44,286 bases of DNA from Acidobacteria bacterium 13_1_20CM_3_53_8 (GTDB lineage: Bacteria; Acidobacteriota; Blastocatellia; Pyrinomonadales; Pyrinomonadaceae). The translations under genes were made by a program, and so were the position numbers. Numbering within the stretch: the stretch's first letter is position 1; each line of letters begins with the position of its first letter. Below are positions 17,164-24,963 of this stretch, piece after piece. The notes under the pieces were generated by a model that saw only the letters and a list, made by a program, of their open reading frames with translations, searched no databases and was not told where the DNA came from. Location of the stretch: positions 584 to 44,869 of the forward strand of contig MNJR01000060.1 of the NCBI GenBank assembly GCA_001920415.1, given 5' to 3'.

Positions 17164-17193
17164 AAAGGCTCTCAACCGTTCGGTCTGAGAGCC
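17164..17193 (-). terminator. Rho-independent terminator after tRNA-Pro
   Basis: On the minus strand an 8-bp stem GGCTCTCA/TGAGAGCC, extended by ACCG/CGGT with one bulge, is followed by TTTTTC. It lies 11 bases beyond the 3' end of the tRNA and closes the merR-tRNA transcript. Confidence 0.85.
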
Positions 17194-17203
17194 TTCTGAA
17201 TAC

Positions 17204-17277
17204 TCGGGACGCCGAGATTCGAACTCGGGACCTCTTCCACCCCAAGGAAGCGCGCTACCAGGCTGCGCCACGCCCCG
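17204..17277 (-). tRNA. tRNA-Pro (anticodon GGG)
   Basis: A 74-base cloverleaf on the minus strand. The acceptor stem CGGGGCG pairs with CGTCCCG (one G-U), with the C1-G72 pair and discriminator A expected of proline tRNA. The D-loop is GCAGCCTGGTAGCGC. The anticodon stem CTTCC/GGAAG closes the loop TTGGGGT, giving anticodon GGG. The T-arm is TCCCGAGTTCGAATCTCGG-like with GTTCGAATC. CCA is not encoded. It lies 81 bases downstream of the MerR gene on the same strand, an arrangement also known in Proteobacteria. Confidence 0.97.
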
Positions 17278-17358
17278 TCATTTCTTGATTAAGTATCGCC
17301 GGAAATAATTTTTTGGTCAAATTGTGGAGAAGATTAAAGCAGAAGGTTTTTGAAGAAG

Positions 17359-17880
17359 CTATTTCTTTAGAGACTTTTGAAGCGAAGCATCGCCAGCATT
17401 GATGATTGCTAAAAGCTCTTGCAGTTCAGCTACGATTCTACGAAGCGACGCACGCTCGTCATCAGTGATGGAAGTTGCTCCATGCGATGAAGGCGAATAG
17501 CCATGACGCGCTTCCGATGCGTTGCCAGATGTATCTGCTGATAAAGATTGCGACGATGAATGAGAAGAAGATTGTGCCGCAGCGCTCATCTCAGGCGTCA
17601 CCACTTTCAGCTTACTCCCGGCGCGAAGTTCGCTCGCCAATTTCTTCTTCGCTCCGGCAATCGTGTACTGGTCGTCGTAAAGCAGTTCCTTAATCCTCAA
17701 CGCCATCTCCACGTCGCGCTTGCGATAGGTGCGCTGCCCCGCGCGATTCTTCTGCGGCGCGAGCATAGGGAATTCCGATTCCCAGTAACGAAGCACGTGC
17801 GCCTGCACGCCCGTCAATTCGCACACTTCGCCTATCTTGAAGAACAGTTTTTCGGGAATGGCTATTGCTGCACGGTTCAT
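17359..17880 (-). CDS. MerR-family transcriptional regulator
   Basis: A 173-residue DNA-binding protein. The winged helix-turn-helix occupies residues ~13-85: [25 protein letters not shown], then [37 protein letters not shown]. The C-terminal half is low complexity (Ser/Gln/Ala-rich, 95-145) and ends in a short amphipathic helix. No effector-binding domain or metal-binding cysteine cluster is present, so this is the short group typically found next to tRNA-Pro and, in Proteobacteria, ihfA. No ihfA or pheT is seen here. The ATG at 17880 lacks a strong ribosome site. A good sigma-70 promoter lies 126-154 bases upstream. Target genes cannot be inferred. Confidence 0.92.
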   Translation of the reverse strand: MNRAAIAIPEKLFFKIGEVCELTGVQAHVLRYWESEFPMLAPQKNRAGQRTYRKRDVEMALRIKELLYDDQYTIAGAKKKLASELRAGSKLKVVTPEMSAAAQSSSHSSSQSLSADTSGNASEARHGYSPSSHGATSITDDERASLRRIVAELQELLAIINAGDASLQKSLKK

Positions 17881-18005
17881 AATTTTGCGAAACCCTGCCG
17901 TAAAAAGTTACTTGAAAACTTTTCGTTGAAGCCCGAAGATTTGACGACTGAAAACTGTCCCAGCGTGGCCTGCAAGGTAAAGCGGTCGCGCGCCCAACTG
18001 TCGCC

Positions 18006-18034
18006 ATGTTACCTGCGCCCGCTAACCGTGTCAA
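18006..18034 (-). promoter_or_regulatory. Sigma-70 promoter for merR-tRNA-Pro
   Basis: On the minus strand, TTGACA (18034-18029), a 17-base spacer and TAACAT (18011-18006; 4 of 6) match the housekeeping consensus well. Transcription would begin near 17999 and give a ~119-base leader before merR. The remainder of 17881-18293 shows no gene that I can support. Confidence 0.65.
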
Positions 18035-18293
18035 TACTTATATTTAGGCTTTCCGGCTTGAGAAGAGGGTTGAATTCGGTTGGGATTTCCACAGGCATAG
18101 AAAATTTGGATAGCGAAAGCGTGTCTATAAGGATGCGGAACGAACTCCATCGCCGAATCAGGGATTAGTCACATAAGGGTATTGAAAACATTCTATTAAA
18201 ACGTTGGGCAGCAGCTTCGGGCGTTTGATTTCTTCTGCGAGCAGATATAAAGTGCCTCACCTTCTGAAATCATCAACTGAAAGGAACGGACGT

Positions 18294-18692
18294 ATGAGCG
18301 AACAGGATAATGTTAGAGTTGTGCAGCAGGCTTATCAGAATTTCAAGACCGGGAACATAGAAGCTTTACTTGGTCAGATGTCGGATAATGTCGAGTGGCA
18401 ACTGCCTGAGATTGAGAACGTATCTTTCTCAGGGCTGAAACACGGACGCGAGGGGGTCAGTGAATTCTTCTCACAACTGGCCGAGCAGCAGGACGTTCTC
18501 GCATTCGAGCCGCGCGAGTTCATAGCACAGGACGAAAAGGTCGTTGCGCTGGGCCAATACAGATGGCGAGTGAAAGCGAACGGGCGTGAATACGGCGGCG
18601 ACTGGGCGCATGTGTTCACCATACGCGACGGCAAAATCACAGGCTTCCAAGAATACATGGACACGGCTGCGGCGGCAGAAGCGTACAAGTAA
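18294..18692 (+). CDS. SnoaL-like/ketosteroid-isomerase-related NTF2-fold protein
   Basis: A 132-residue cytoplasmic protein with one NTF2-like domain of the SnoaL-like type: VRVVQQAYQNFKTGNIEALL, MSDNVEWQLPEIENVSFSG, HGREGVSEFFSQLAEQQDV, VVALGQYRWRVKANGREYGG and DWAHVFTIRDGKITGFQEYMD. These folds act as isomerases or hydratases, or simply bind small molecules. No specific reaction can be given. The start is the ATG at 18294 with AAAGGAAC upstream, and the in-frame codons before it have no ribosome site. The stop is directly followed by repeat B5. Confidence 0.9.
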   Translation: MSEQDNVRVVQQAYQNFKTGNIEALLGQMSDNVEWQLPEIENVSFSGLKHGREGVSEFFSQLAEQQDVLAFEPREFIAQDEKVVALGQYRWRVKANGREYGGDWAHVFTIRDGKITGFQEYMDTAAAAEAYK

Positions 18693-18798
18693 GTAAAAAG
18701 GTAAAAGGTAAAAGGCAAAAGTTAGGACAAAAGCATTTTAATTAAAGATGGTTTCAGCCTGACTTTTGACTTTTGCCTTTTTACTTTTGACTTTTCCT
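18691..18798. repeat. Palindromic heptad repeat, family B, copy 5
   Basis: GTAAAAAG/GTAAAAG/GCAAAAG units face the complementary arm (18771-18798). The core CATTTTAATTAAAGATGGTTTCAGCC is related to the cores of B2 and B3. It fills the gap between the SnoaL-like gene and the aminotransferase gene. Confidence 0.9.
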
Positions 18799-18869
18799 TC
18801 TTGGAAGCATCAAGCTATAATCTCATTTCTCTTTCGTTCCCGCACTTTTTGGAGGTTCAGCCCTTTACT

Positions 18870-20039
18870 GTGTCCACATCCGAAACGGCTTTTCGCCTCG
18901 CAGCGCGCCTTGATCGCGTAGGCTTTTCTGACATCGTAAATATTCGCAACCGCGTCATGGAGCTTCGCGCGCGTGGGCAGACGGTCTATCAATTCGAGGG
19001 CGGCGAGCCTTTCACGAATACGCCTGAGCACATCAAAGAAGCAATGATGCGCGCTCTTCGAGAAGACAGGACGCGCTACGCGCCTTCTTCCGGGATACAG
19101 GAGCTTCGCGCCGCGATAGCAGAAAAGGTGCGCGAGCAGAACCATATTAATGCCAGCGAACAGGACGTGATTGTGATGTCGGGCGGAATGCAGGGCTTGT
19201 TCGCAGCATTTCAATCCGTAGTCAACGCTGAAGATGAAGTGCTGGTCTTCTCGCCCTACTGGACTCCGGTTAAAGACCTTGTGGCTCATTGTCGCGCCAC
19301 GCCCATTTTAGTTTCTACTGAAACGGCGCGCTCGGAAGGTTTTATGGAAACGCTCTCGCGCTCCACGACCGAAGCAACGCGCGCAATCTATTACAACACG
19401 CCGCAGAATCCAACGGGCACAGTCTTCACTCGCAAAGAGGCCGAGGCGGTGGCGCGGTTCGCGCGAGACAACGACCTGATTGTAATCGCGGACGAAGCTT
19501 ACGAAGATATAGTTTTCGACGGCGAGCATGTTTCCATCGCGTCGCTCGAAGGCATGTTCGAGCGCACCATCACCTGCTACACCTTCTCGAAAAGTTATTC
19601 TATGACGGGCTGGCGTCTTGGCTACGCAATAGCGCCGGAACCCTGGATGACAGGGTTGAAGAAGATGACGCTCTATTCCACAAACGGAGTCTCTACGCCC
19701 GGACAATGGGCAGCGCTCGCTGCGATGGCAACGCCCGCCGATTTTTTCGAAAAACTTCGCGCGGAATATTTGCAAAGGCGAGACCTTATGCTGTCAGGTC
19801 TAAACGAGATTGGTCTGAAGTGCGAAAGCCCCGCAGGCGCTTTTTATGCTTTCCCCGATGCAACATCAATCAGCACGGACAGCCGCACGGCCTCCGAAAT
19901 TCTTCTGGAACGCGCGCAAGTCGCAACAGTCCCCGGCATAGTCTTTGGCATTCACGGCGAAGGCCATCTGCGCTTCTCATTCTCCACCTCAATCGAAACT
20001 ATAGAAGCAGGATTGGACTCACTGCGCAGAAAGCTCTGA
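18870..20039 (+). CDS. PLP-dependent class I/II aminotransferase (AspC-like)
   Basis: A fold-type I aminotransferase of ~389 residues. The PLP-binding Lys is K241 in TFSKSYSMTGWRLGY. Other cofactor residues are N180 (TPQNPTG), D208 and Y211 (IADEAYEDI), and R249 follows the lysine. The substrate carboxylate Arg is expected in LRFSFS. The sequence is of the aspartate/aromatic aminotransferase subgroup, with specificity unproven. Start choice is uncertain: GGAGG at 18851 precedes the GTG at 18870 with a long spacer. A TTG at 18801 would extend the protein by 23 residues and lies just after repeat B5. The gene ends one base before the F/C repeats that begin thiL, so the two may be co-transcribed. 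Confidence 0.92.
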   Translation: MSTSETAFRLAARLDRVGFSDIVNIRNRVMELRARGQTVYQFEGGEPFTNTPEHIKEAMMRALREDRTRYAPSSGIQELRAAIAEKVREQNHINASEQDVIVMSGGMQGLFAAFQSVVNAEDEVLVFSPYWTPVKDLVAHCRATPILVSTETARSEGFMETLSRSTTEATRAIYYNTPQNPTGTVFTRKEAEAVARFARDNDLIVIADEAYEDIVFDGEHVSIASLEGMFERTITCYTFSKSYSMTGWRLGYAIAPEPWMTGLKKMTLYSTNGVSTPGQWAALAAMATPADFFEKLRAEYLQRRDLMLSGLNEIGLKCESPAGAFYAFPDATSISTDSRTASEILLERAQVATVPGIVFGIHGEGHLRFSFSTSIETIEAGLDSLRRKL

Positions 20040-20379
20040 AGGGATGAGGGATGATTGAAGGGATGAGGGCGGAGGGATGAGGGATGAAGAGGAGGAGTTG
20101 AGACGCGAAGACGCGGAATCAACGGGACGCGGAGACGCGGAGACGCGGGGACGCGGCGAAATAGATGAATACACTTTAACCTCTGATAGCGAATCTTTCA
20201 TCCATCACTCTTCATCTTCTAACAACTCTTCGCGCAGCGAATTAGACTTCATACGAAAAATCCGCCGCCGCGCTCTCAAACAAATCGAAGCGCAGTTGCC
20301 CGCGTCCCCGCGTCCCCGCGTCTCCGCGTCTTCGCGTCCCGCAACCCCTTCATCCCTCATCCCTCATCCCTCATCCCTT
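20040..20379. repeat. Nested F and C palindromic arms around the thiL 5' coding end
   Basis: Outer arms: GGGATGA heptads at 20040-20089 and their complement TCATCCC at 20347-20379 (family F). Inner arms: GACGCGGA-type octads at 20100-20159 and their complement at 20299-20342 (family C, copy 3). The enclosed ~140 bases encode the first helix of ThiL. All four arms are read in frame as protein. Confidence 0.88.
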
Positions 20380-21324
20380 CGCACAGGCATTGGCGATGAC
20401 GCAGCCGTCATCAGGCAGACTTCTGGGCGCGACACAGTCATCACGGCTGACCTGCTTATCGAAGAGATTGATTTCAGGCTCGCTTACATGCCCGCACAGC
20501 TTCTAGGGCATAAGGCGCTCGCCGTTTCGCTCTCGGACATTGCGGCGATGGGAGCGCGCCCGCGTTGGGCGCTTGTTTCGCTGGGCGTCCCGCCCGACAT
20601 CTGGCGCTCGTCCTTTGTTGACGATTTTTATGAAGGCTTCTTTGCCTTGGCGGAAGAGTTCGACGTTACTTTAGTAGGCGGCGATGTATCGCGCACGCCT
20701 GAGCGAATAGTCGTTGATTCAATCGTGATGGGAGAGACGGCGAGCGGTGGCGCTGTGCTTCGTTCAGGCGCGCGACCCGGCGATCACATCTTCGTGACGG
20801 GAACGCTGGGCGGCGCTGCTGCTGGACTGAAACTGCTTGAGCAGGGAGCCGAGAAGGTCAAGCGAGCGAGCGTGCGTGAAGTGCGTATGATAGAAAATCT
20901 AATTCGCAGACATACAGAACCTGTGCCACGCACAGGCTGGGGCATATTTCTGGGAGAAGACCGGCTGGCAACTTCCATGATTGATTTGAGTGACGGACTT
21001 TCGTCCGACCTCGCGCACATTTGCGAAGAGAGCGGCGTCGGCGCAAGGCTCGAAGCCGCGCGAATCCCAATCAATCCCAATTCGATGAAATTGTGCGGGC
21101 GACGCGCGCTTGATCCTCTGATGCTGGCGCTTCACGGCGGCGAAGACTTCGAGCTTCTTTTCACTGTGCGACCGCAGGACATTCGTCGCCTTCCCAAAAG
21201 GATTGACGGCGCGTCCGTAGCCTACATAGGCGACATCACTGATAAGGCCGGACAGATTCTCATCTCTGAAGGCTCGCATGTTTGGGATTTGGAGAGAGGC
21301 GGGTTCGAGCATTTTAGTGATTGA
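20077..21324 (+). CDS. thiL: Thiamine-monophosphate kinase with repeat-derived insertions
   Basis: ThiL phosphorylates thiamine monophosphate to the active cofactor TPP. The 415-residue ORF is longer than the usual ~320-340. The genuine parts are an N-terminal helix (SELDFIRKIRRRALKQIEAQL, ~54-74), then GIGDDAAVIR (104-113, metal/phosphate-binding Asp107-108), TADLLIEEIDF, the GHKALAVSLSDIAAMGARP motif, GGDVSRTP, DLSDGLSSDL and GGEDFELLF. Residues ~1-28 (REDAESTGRGDAETRGRG) and ~75-102 (ASPRPRVSASSRPATPSSL, then IPHPSS) are translations of repeat arms. The insertion sits in the loop before the GIGDDAA motif, so the fold could survive. The ATG at 20077 itself lies in repeat F with GGAGG one base away. 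No alternative in-frame ATG follows before the helix. Confidence 0.88.
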   Translation: MRDEEEELRREDAESTGRGDAETRGRGEIDEYTLTSDSESFIHHSSSSNNSSRSELDFIRKIRRRALKQIEAQLPASPRPRVSASSRPATPSSLIPHPSSLRTGIGDDAAVIRQTSGRDTVITADLLIEEIDFRLAYMPAQLLGHKALAVSLSDIAAMGARPRWALVSLGVPPDIWRSSFVDDFYEGFFALAEEFDVTLVGGDVSRTPERIVVDSIVMGETASGGAVLRSGARPGDHIFVTGTLGGAAAGLKLLEQGAEKVKRASVREVRMIENLIRRHTEPVPRTGWGIFLGEDRLATSMIDLSDGLSSDLAHICEESGVGARLEAARIPINPNSMKLCGRRALDPLMLALHGGEDFELLFTVRPQDIRRLPKRIDGASVAYIGDITDKAGQILISEGSHVWDLERGGFEHFSD

Positions 21325-21428
21325 AGAAGAAGTCTCACGCAAAGGCGCTAAGAAGAGCGCAAAGGCTTGAATGCCACTTTGTCTTACGCCTTTCCTTTGC
21401 GTCTCCAGCGTGAGACTTCCTCTTCAAT
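21321..21428. repeat. Palindromic repeat, family I
   Basis: Arms GATTGAAGAAGAAGTCTCAC... (from 21321) and GCGTGAGACTTCCTCTTCAATC (to 21428), with inner CGCAAAGGCG/CGCCTTTCCTTTGCG motifs around TTGAATGCCACTTTG. The period is longer than in the heptad families. It starts in the last codons of thiL. Confidence 0.82.
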
Positions 21429-21477
21429 CTCAACTCCACGTTTGACTCACAAATCTTACTTCCCTACACTCAGAAAA

Positions 21478-21558
21478 GTCTGGAGCCAGATTAATTTTCG
21501 ATTTTAGATTTGCGATTTTCGATTGAAAGAAGCGGAGAAATGCCTAGACTCCAGACTG
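21478..21558. repeat. Family E element (copy 2) enclosing family D-like heptads
   Basis: Outer arms AGTCTGGAG (21478) and CTAGACTCCAGACT (to 21558) belong to family E. Inside them at 21494-21525 is ATTTTCG/ATTTTAG/ATTTGCG, a family D-type heptad array present in one orientation only. The element ends 4 bases before the cysS start codon. Confidence 0.8.
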
Positions 21559-21562
21559 TTTT

Positions 21563-22963
21563 ATGCTTCGATTCTTCAATACACTTACCGGACAGACGGA
21601 AGAGTTTCGCCCTATGCGAGAGGGCGAGGCGAAGATGTACTACTGCGGGCCGACTGTCTGGGATTACGGCCACGTAGGAAATTTTCGTTCCGTCATCTGC
21701 ACGGACATTCTCAGGCGCTACCTGAAGTTCAAAGGCTTCCGGGTCACGCACGTGATGAACATAACGGACGTTGACGACCGCATCATCGCGCAGTCTTTGA
21801 AAGCCAAGCTCCCGATTGACGAGTACACCGAAAAATATATTGCTGCATTCTGGGAAGACTTTGAAGCTCTGGGTTGCGAGCGTCCAGAAGTAGTGCCGCG
21901 CGCGACGCGCCACATCCCTGAAATGGTCTCGCTCATAGAGAAGCTTGAAGATCGCGGGCACGCCTATCGCTCGGATGATTCAATCTACTATCGCATCAGT
22001 TCGTTCAAGGAGTACGGCAAGCTCTCGAAGATAAATTTTGCGGGGAACATAGCAGGCGCTAGCGAGCGCATTGATACAGACAAGTATGAGAAAGAGGACG
22101 CGCGCGACTTTGCGTTATGGAAGGGCGCAGAGTCTCCAGATGAGCCTGCGTGGGACACAGGGATTGGTCGCGGTCGTCCGGGCTGGCACATAGAATGCTC
22201 TGCTATGTCAATGAAGTATCTTGGCGAGACGTTCGACATACACGCTGGCGGAGTTGACCTTATCTTCCCGCACCACGAGAACGAGATTGCGCAAAGCGAG
22301 GGCGCGACCGGCAAGCAGTTCGTGAAATACTGGATTCACTACGAGCACCTGAAGGTGAACGGCGAATCCATGTCGAAGTCCAAAGGCAACTACTACACTT
22401 TCCGCGATCTGCAAGAGCAGGGTTTCAGCGCGACAGCCGTGCGCTACTACCTGCTGAGCGTTCCCTATCGAAAGCAGATCAACTTAACGCTGGAAGGCTT
22501 GCGCGCGGCTGAGAAGACCGTAGGAAGCTTGAGGGATTTTCATGCGCGATTGAAAGAAGCGAAAGTCGAACCGGGCGCAAACGAGCATTTGCGCGATGCA
22601 GAGCGCCGCGCTCTTGAAGAGTTCGAGGCTGGCATGGATGACGATCTGAACACTTCGGTCGCGCTCGCTGCGATTCACAACCTGACGCGCGAGGTGAACA
22701 CGGCCATCGCAGACCACGCTCTATATGAAGAGAACAAGCGAGAGCTTCTGGCTCTAATCGAGCGATTCAACTCCGTCTTCAACATTTTCGTTGAAGAGCA
22801 ACCGCTGCTGCTCGACGAAGAGATACAGAAACTGATTGACGAGCGACAGGAAGCGCGCCGCCGCCGCGACTTCGCACGCGCCGACGAGATACGCTACGAA
22901 CTGAATTCCAGGGGCATCACCCTAGAAGACACCAAAGACGGCGTTCGCTGGAAACGACGTTGA
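21563..22963 (+). CDS. cysS: Cysteine-tRNA ligase
   Basis: A 466-residue class I aminoacyl-tRNA synthetase that charges tRNA-Cys. Zinc ligand C28 is in YYCGPTVWDYGHVGN, which also holds the HIGH-type motif HVGN (37-40). Further zinc-site residues are in GWHIECSAMS and HHENEIAQSE. The KMSKS motif is MSKSKGN at 270-276. The anticodon-binding tail ends with RRDFARADEIRYELNSRGI, as usual. It is full length. The ATG is the natural family start (MLRFFNTLTGQTEEF) but has no Shine-Dalgarno because repeat E2 ends 4 bases upstream. Confidence 0.97.
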   Translation: MLRFFNTLTGQTEEFRPMREGEAKMYYCGPTVWDYGHVGNFRSVICTDILRRYLKFKGFRVTHVMNITDVDDRIIAQSLKAKLPIDEYTEKYIAAFWEDFEALGCERPEVVPRATRHIPEMVSLIEKLEDRGHAYRSDDSIYYRISSFKEYGKLSKINFAGNIAGASERIDTDKYEKEDARDFALWKGAESPDEPAWDTGIGRGRPGWHIECSAMSMKYLGETFDIHAGGVDLIFPHHENEIAQSEGATGKQFVKYWIHYEHLKVNGESMSKSKGNYYTFRDLQEQGFSATAVRYYLLSVPYRKQINLTLEGLRAAEKTVGSLRDFHARLKEAKVEPGANEHLRDAERRALEEFEAGMDDDLNTSVALAAIHNLTREVNTAIADHALYEENKRELLALIERFNSVFNIFVEEQPLLLDEEIQKLIDERQEARRRRDFARADEIRYELNSRGITLEDTKDGVRWKRR

Positions 22964-22970
22964 CAACTTT

Positions 22971-23100
22971 AAGGCTAAGTGATAAGTGATAAGAAACAGT
23001 TTACAGTTTTTAGTTTTCGGTTTTCAGTTAAAAGCTTTCTAGTTTTCTTCTGAAAACTGAAAACTAAAAACTTAAAACTGCTCTTATCACTTATCGCCTT
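22971..23100. repeat. Family A element (copy 2) inside AAGTGAT heptad arms
   Basis: Outer arms AAGGCTAAGTGATAAGTGAT... (22971-22993) and ...TTATCACTTATCGCCTT (23083-23100) use a 7-base unit GTGATAA. Inside is a family A palindrome (22997-23080) with the core TTAAAAGCTTTCTAGTTTTC. It lies between cysS and the class III aminotransferase, and the remaining 150 bases hold no visible gene. Confidence 0.88.
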
Positions 23101-23252
23101 CTTTTTTATGCTTTTCTTCCGCAACACGCATTTTCGACCCCTTGAATCGCGCGCGAATCTTTTCGCAGACTAGCTTCCTTACGTTCAGCACGAACTTCAT
23201 CTACCTTATTTTCGATCTACTTCCCTCGCCTTTCATCAAAGGAGAAAGTGTC

Positions 23253-24608
23253 ATGTCCACAATTGCACCGCCCCGAAAGCCTCAGATTAAAACAGAGTTG
23301 CCCGGCCCCATAGGGAGGAAGATTGTAGAAGAGGACGCGCAGTGGGTGAACCCTTCTTACCCGCGCCCATCGTTCAAGCTCGTTGCAGAGCGGGGCGAGG
23401 GCGTCTGGGTCACAGACGTTGACGGCAACGTCTTTCTGGATTGCAACGCTGGCGTTGCCGTCTGCTCTACGGGTCATTGCCACCCGGAGGTTGTTAAAGC
23501 GATTCAGGATCAGGCCGCGCGCCTTATTCATATGTGCGGAACAGATTTTTATTACAGGCACATGCCTCAGTTAGCCCAAAAACTTGATGAGATAGTTCCT
23601 GTCGAGAGTCCTACGCGAACGCATTTTGCGAACAGCGGGACTGAGGCAGTCGAGACCGCGTTGAAGCTTGCGATGCACGCGACAGGCAGAGAGAAGTTCA
23701 TAGCCTTCTTCAACAGCTTTCACGGTCGCACGCTCGGCTCGCTCTCTTTGACATCATCAAAGATCGCGCAACGAACGGGTTTCAAGCGACAGGTGCTGGA
23801 CGTTGTTCATGTGCCCTATCCAAATGTTTTTCGTCATCCGTTCACAGGTGAACAGTCTGACGCAGCTACTGTTAGCCGAGCATGTCTGGACTGGATTGAG
23901 AATCGTCTTTTCAAAACAACGACGCCGCCTGAAGAGGTCGCAGGCATAGTGGTCGAATGCGTGCAGGGCGAAGGCGGATATGTACCAGCGCCGCGTGAGT
24001 TCCTGCAAGGACTCAGGCGAATCTGCGATGAGCACGGGATTCTTCTGATTGTTGACGAAGTTCAATCGGGCATGGGACGCACCGGCAAGATGTTTGCTTC
24101 AGAGCATTACGATTTGAAGCCAGACATCATAACCATTGCAAAAGGAATTGGCTCAGGACTTCCCATAGGCGTGACCGTTGCGCGTGCAGACTTGATGGAC
24201 TGGAAGCCGGGCGCGCACGCTTCAACTTTCGGTGGGAACCCCGTGGCAATCGCAGCCGCGCTTAAGACAATTGAATTATTGGAGCGCGAACTGGTAGCCA
24301 ACAGCGCGGAGGTCGGAGCTTACTTGCAAGAAGGTTTGAAGAAACTTCTGGGCAAGCACGACTGCATAGGCGACGTGCGCGGGCTTGGGATGATGATCGG
24401 CGTAGAGTTCGTTACTGACAAAGCTTCCATGAAAGCAGACGCCGACTTGCGCGATCGCGTAGAGACGGCCTGCTTCGAGCGCGGCCTTATTCTGCTAGGC
24501 TGCGGCTTCAACACCATACGCTGGTCTCCGCCGCTCATACTCAAGCGCGAGCACGTTGATGTCGCGCTTGAGATTTTCGATGATGCGATTACAGCATCAT
24601 GCTCGTAA
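23253..24608 (+). CDS. Class III PLP-dependent aminotransferase (4-aminobutyrate/acetylornithine-type)
   Basis: A 451-residue ornithine/GABA-aminotransferase-fold enzyme. The start is the ATG at 23253, with AAAGGAG upstream. In-frame codons before it are not expected to be used. Motifs include NAGVAVCSTGHCHPEVV, FANSGTEAVETALKLA for PLP phosphate binding, IVDEVQSGMGRTGKMF with the PLP-ring Asp, and the Schiff-base Lys K297 in ITIAKGIGSGLPIG. STFGGNPVA follows, with the conserved phosphate-binding Thr. The opening KTELPGPIGRKIVEED is typical of a bacterial subgroup usually labelled acetylornithine aminotransferase family or GabT. The substrate cannot be settled from sequence. Repeat J starts 22 bases after the stop. 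Confidence 0.93.
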   Translation: MSTIAPPRKPQIKTELPGPIGRKIVEEDAQWVNPSYPRPSFKLVAERGEGVWVTDVDGNVFLDCNAGVAVCSTGHCHPEVVKAIQDQAARLIHMCGTDFYYRHMPQLAQKLDEIVPVESPTRTHFANSGTEAVETALKLAMHATGREKFIAFFNSFHGRTLGSLSLTSSKIAQRTGFKRQVLDVVHVPYPNVFRHPFTGEQSDAATVSRACLDWIENRLFKTTTPPEEVAGIVVECVQGEGGYVPAPREFLQGLRRICDEHGILLIVDEVQSGMGRTGKMFASEHYDLKPDIITIAKGIGSGLPIGVTVARADLMDWKPGAHASTFGGNPVAIAAALKTIELLERELVANSAEVGAYLQEGLKKLLGKHDCIGDVRGLGMMIGVEFVTDKASMKADADLRDRVETACFERGLILLGCGFNTIRWSPPLILKREHVDVALEIFDDAITASCS

Positions 24609-24629
24609 TACCGAAGTGCAGAATAAAGA

Positions 24630-24713
24630 AAAGACAATCCACGAAGTCACACTAAGCGACACGAAAATAGAAACTCTTTCGTGCGGTTTCGTGTGGCTTC
24701 GTGGATCATCTTT
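24630..24713. repeat. Palindromic repeat, family J (about 10-base period)
   Basis: Arms AAGACAATCCACGAAGTCAC... and ...GTGGCTTCGTGGATCATCTT face each other. The right arm reads TTTCGTGCGG, TTTCGTGTGG, CTTCGTGGAT, a 10-base period. The core is ATAGAAACTC. It lies between the aminotransferase and the HicB-like ORF and supplies the N-terminal codons of the latter. Confidence 0.85.
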
Positions 24714-24963
24714 AATTCAGTTCACCAGTCAAATCTTTAAGGACGGCAGGATGTACGTGGCCTATGCCCCGGAGCTTGATGTATCGTCGTGTGCAACAAC
24801 TAAAGCCAAGGCACAGAAAAATCTTTTAGAGGCTGTCCGGCTGTTTTTAGAGGAAGCTGAAAAGAAAGGTGACTTGGAACAAATCTTAGAAGAGGCAGGC
24901 TTTGTCCGGCGTAAGGAAAAACTAGAAGGCCCCAAGTTCATAACCACACAACATATCACCTAA
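24691..24963 (+). CDS. Orphan HicB-like (UPF0150) protein, start uncertain
   Basis: About 90 residues with a HicB-type half: LIQFTSQIFKDGRMYVAYAP, then ELDVSSCATTKAKAQKNLLEAVRLFLEEAEKKGDL. This matches the small alpha/beta domain of HicB antitoxins and UPF0150 proteins. No HicA toxin gene is adjacent on either side, and no C-terminal DNA-binding domain is seen (the tail is ILEEAGFVRRKEKLEGPKF). A normal ATG before the first strand is missing. The nearest in-frame start is the GTG at 24691, inside repeat J and with no ribosome site, and a longer frame opens at 24556 within the previous gene. The 5' end was probably displaced by the repeat, and the gene may be poorly expressed. Its TAA overlaps the TAG of the convergent neighbour. 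Confidence 0.6.
   Translation: MWLRGSSLIQFTSQIFKDGRMYVAYAPELDVSSCATTKAKAQKNLLEAVRLFLEEAEKKGDLEQILEEAGFVRRKEKLEGPKFITTQHIT

Noticed and set aside
17560-18168. 202-codon plus-strand frame opposite merR and its leader
   Set aside because: Overlaps the MerR gene and its promoter. No domain or ribosome site.
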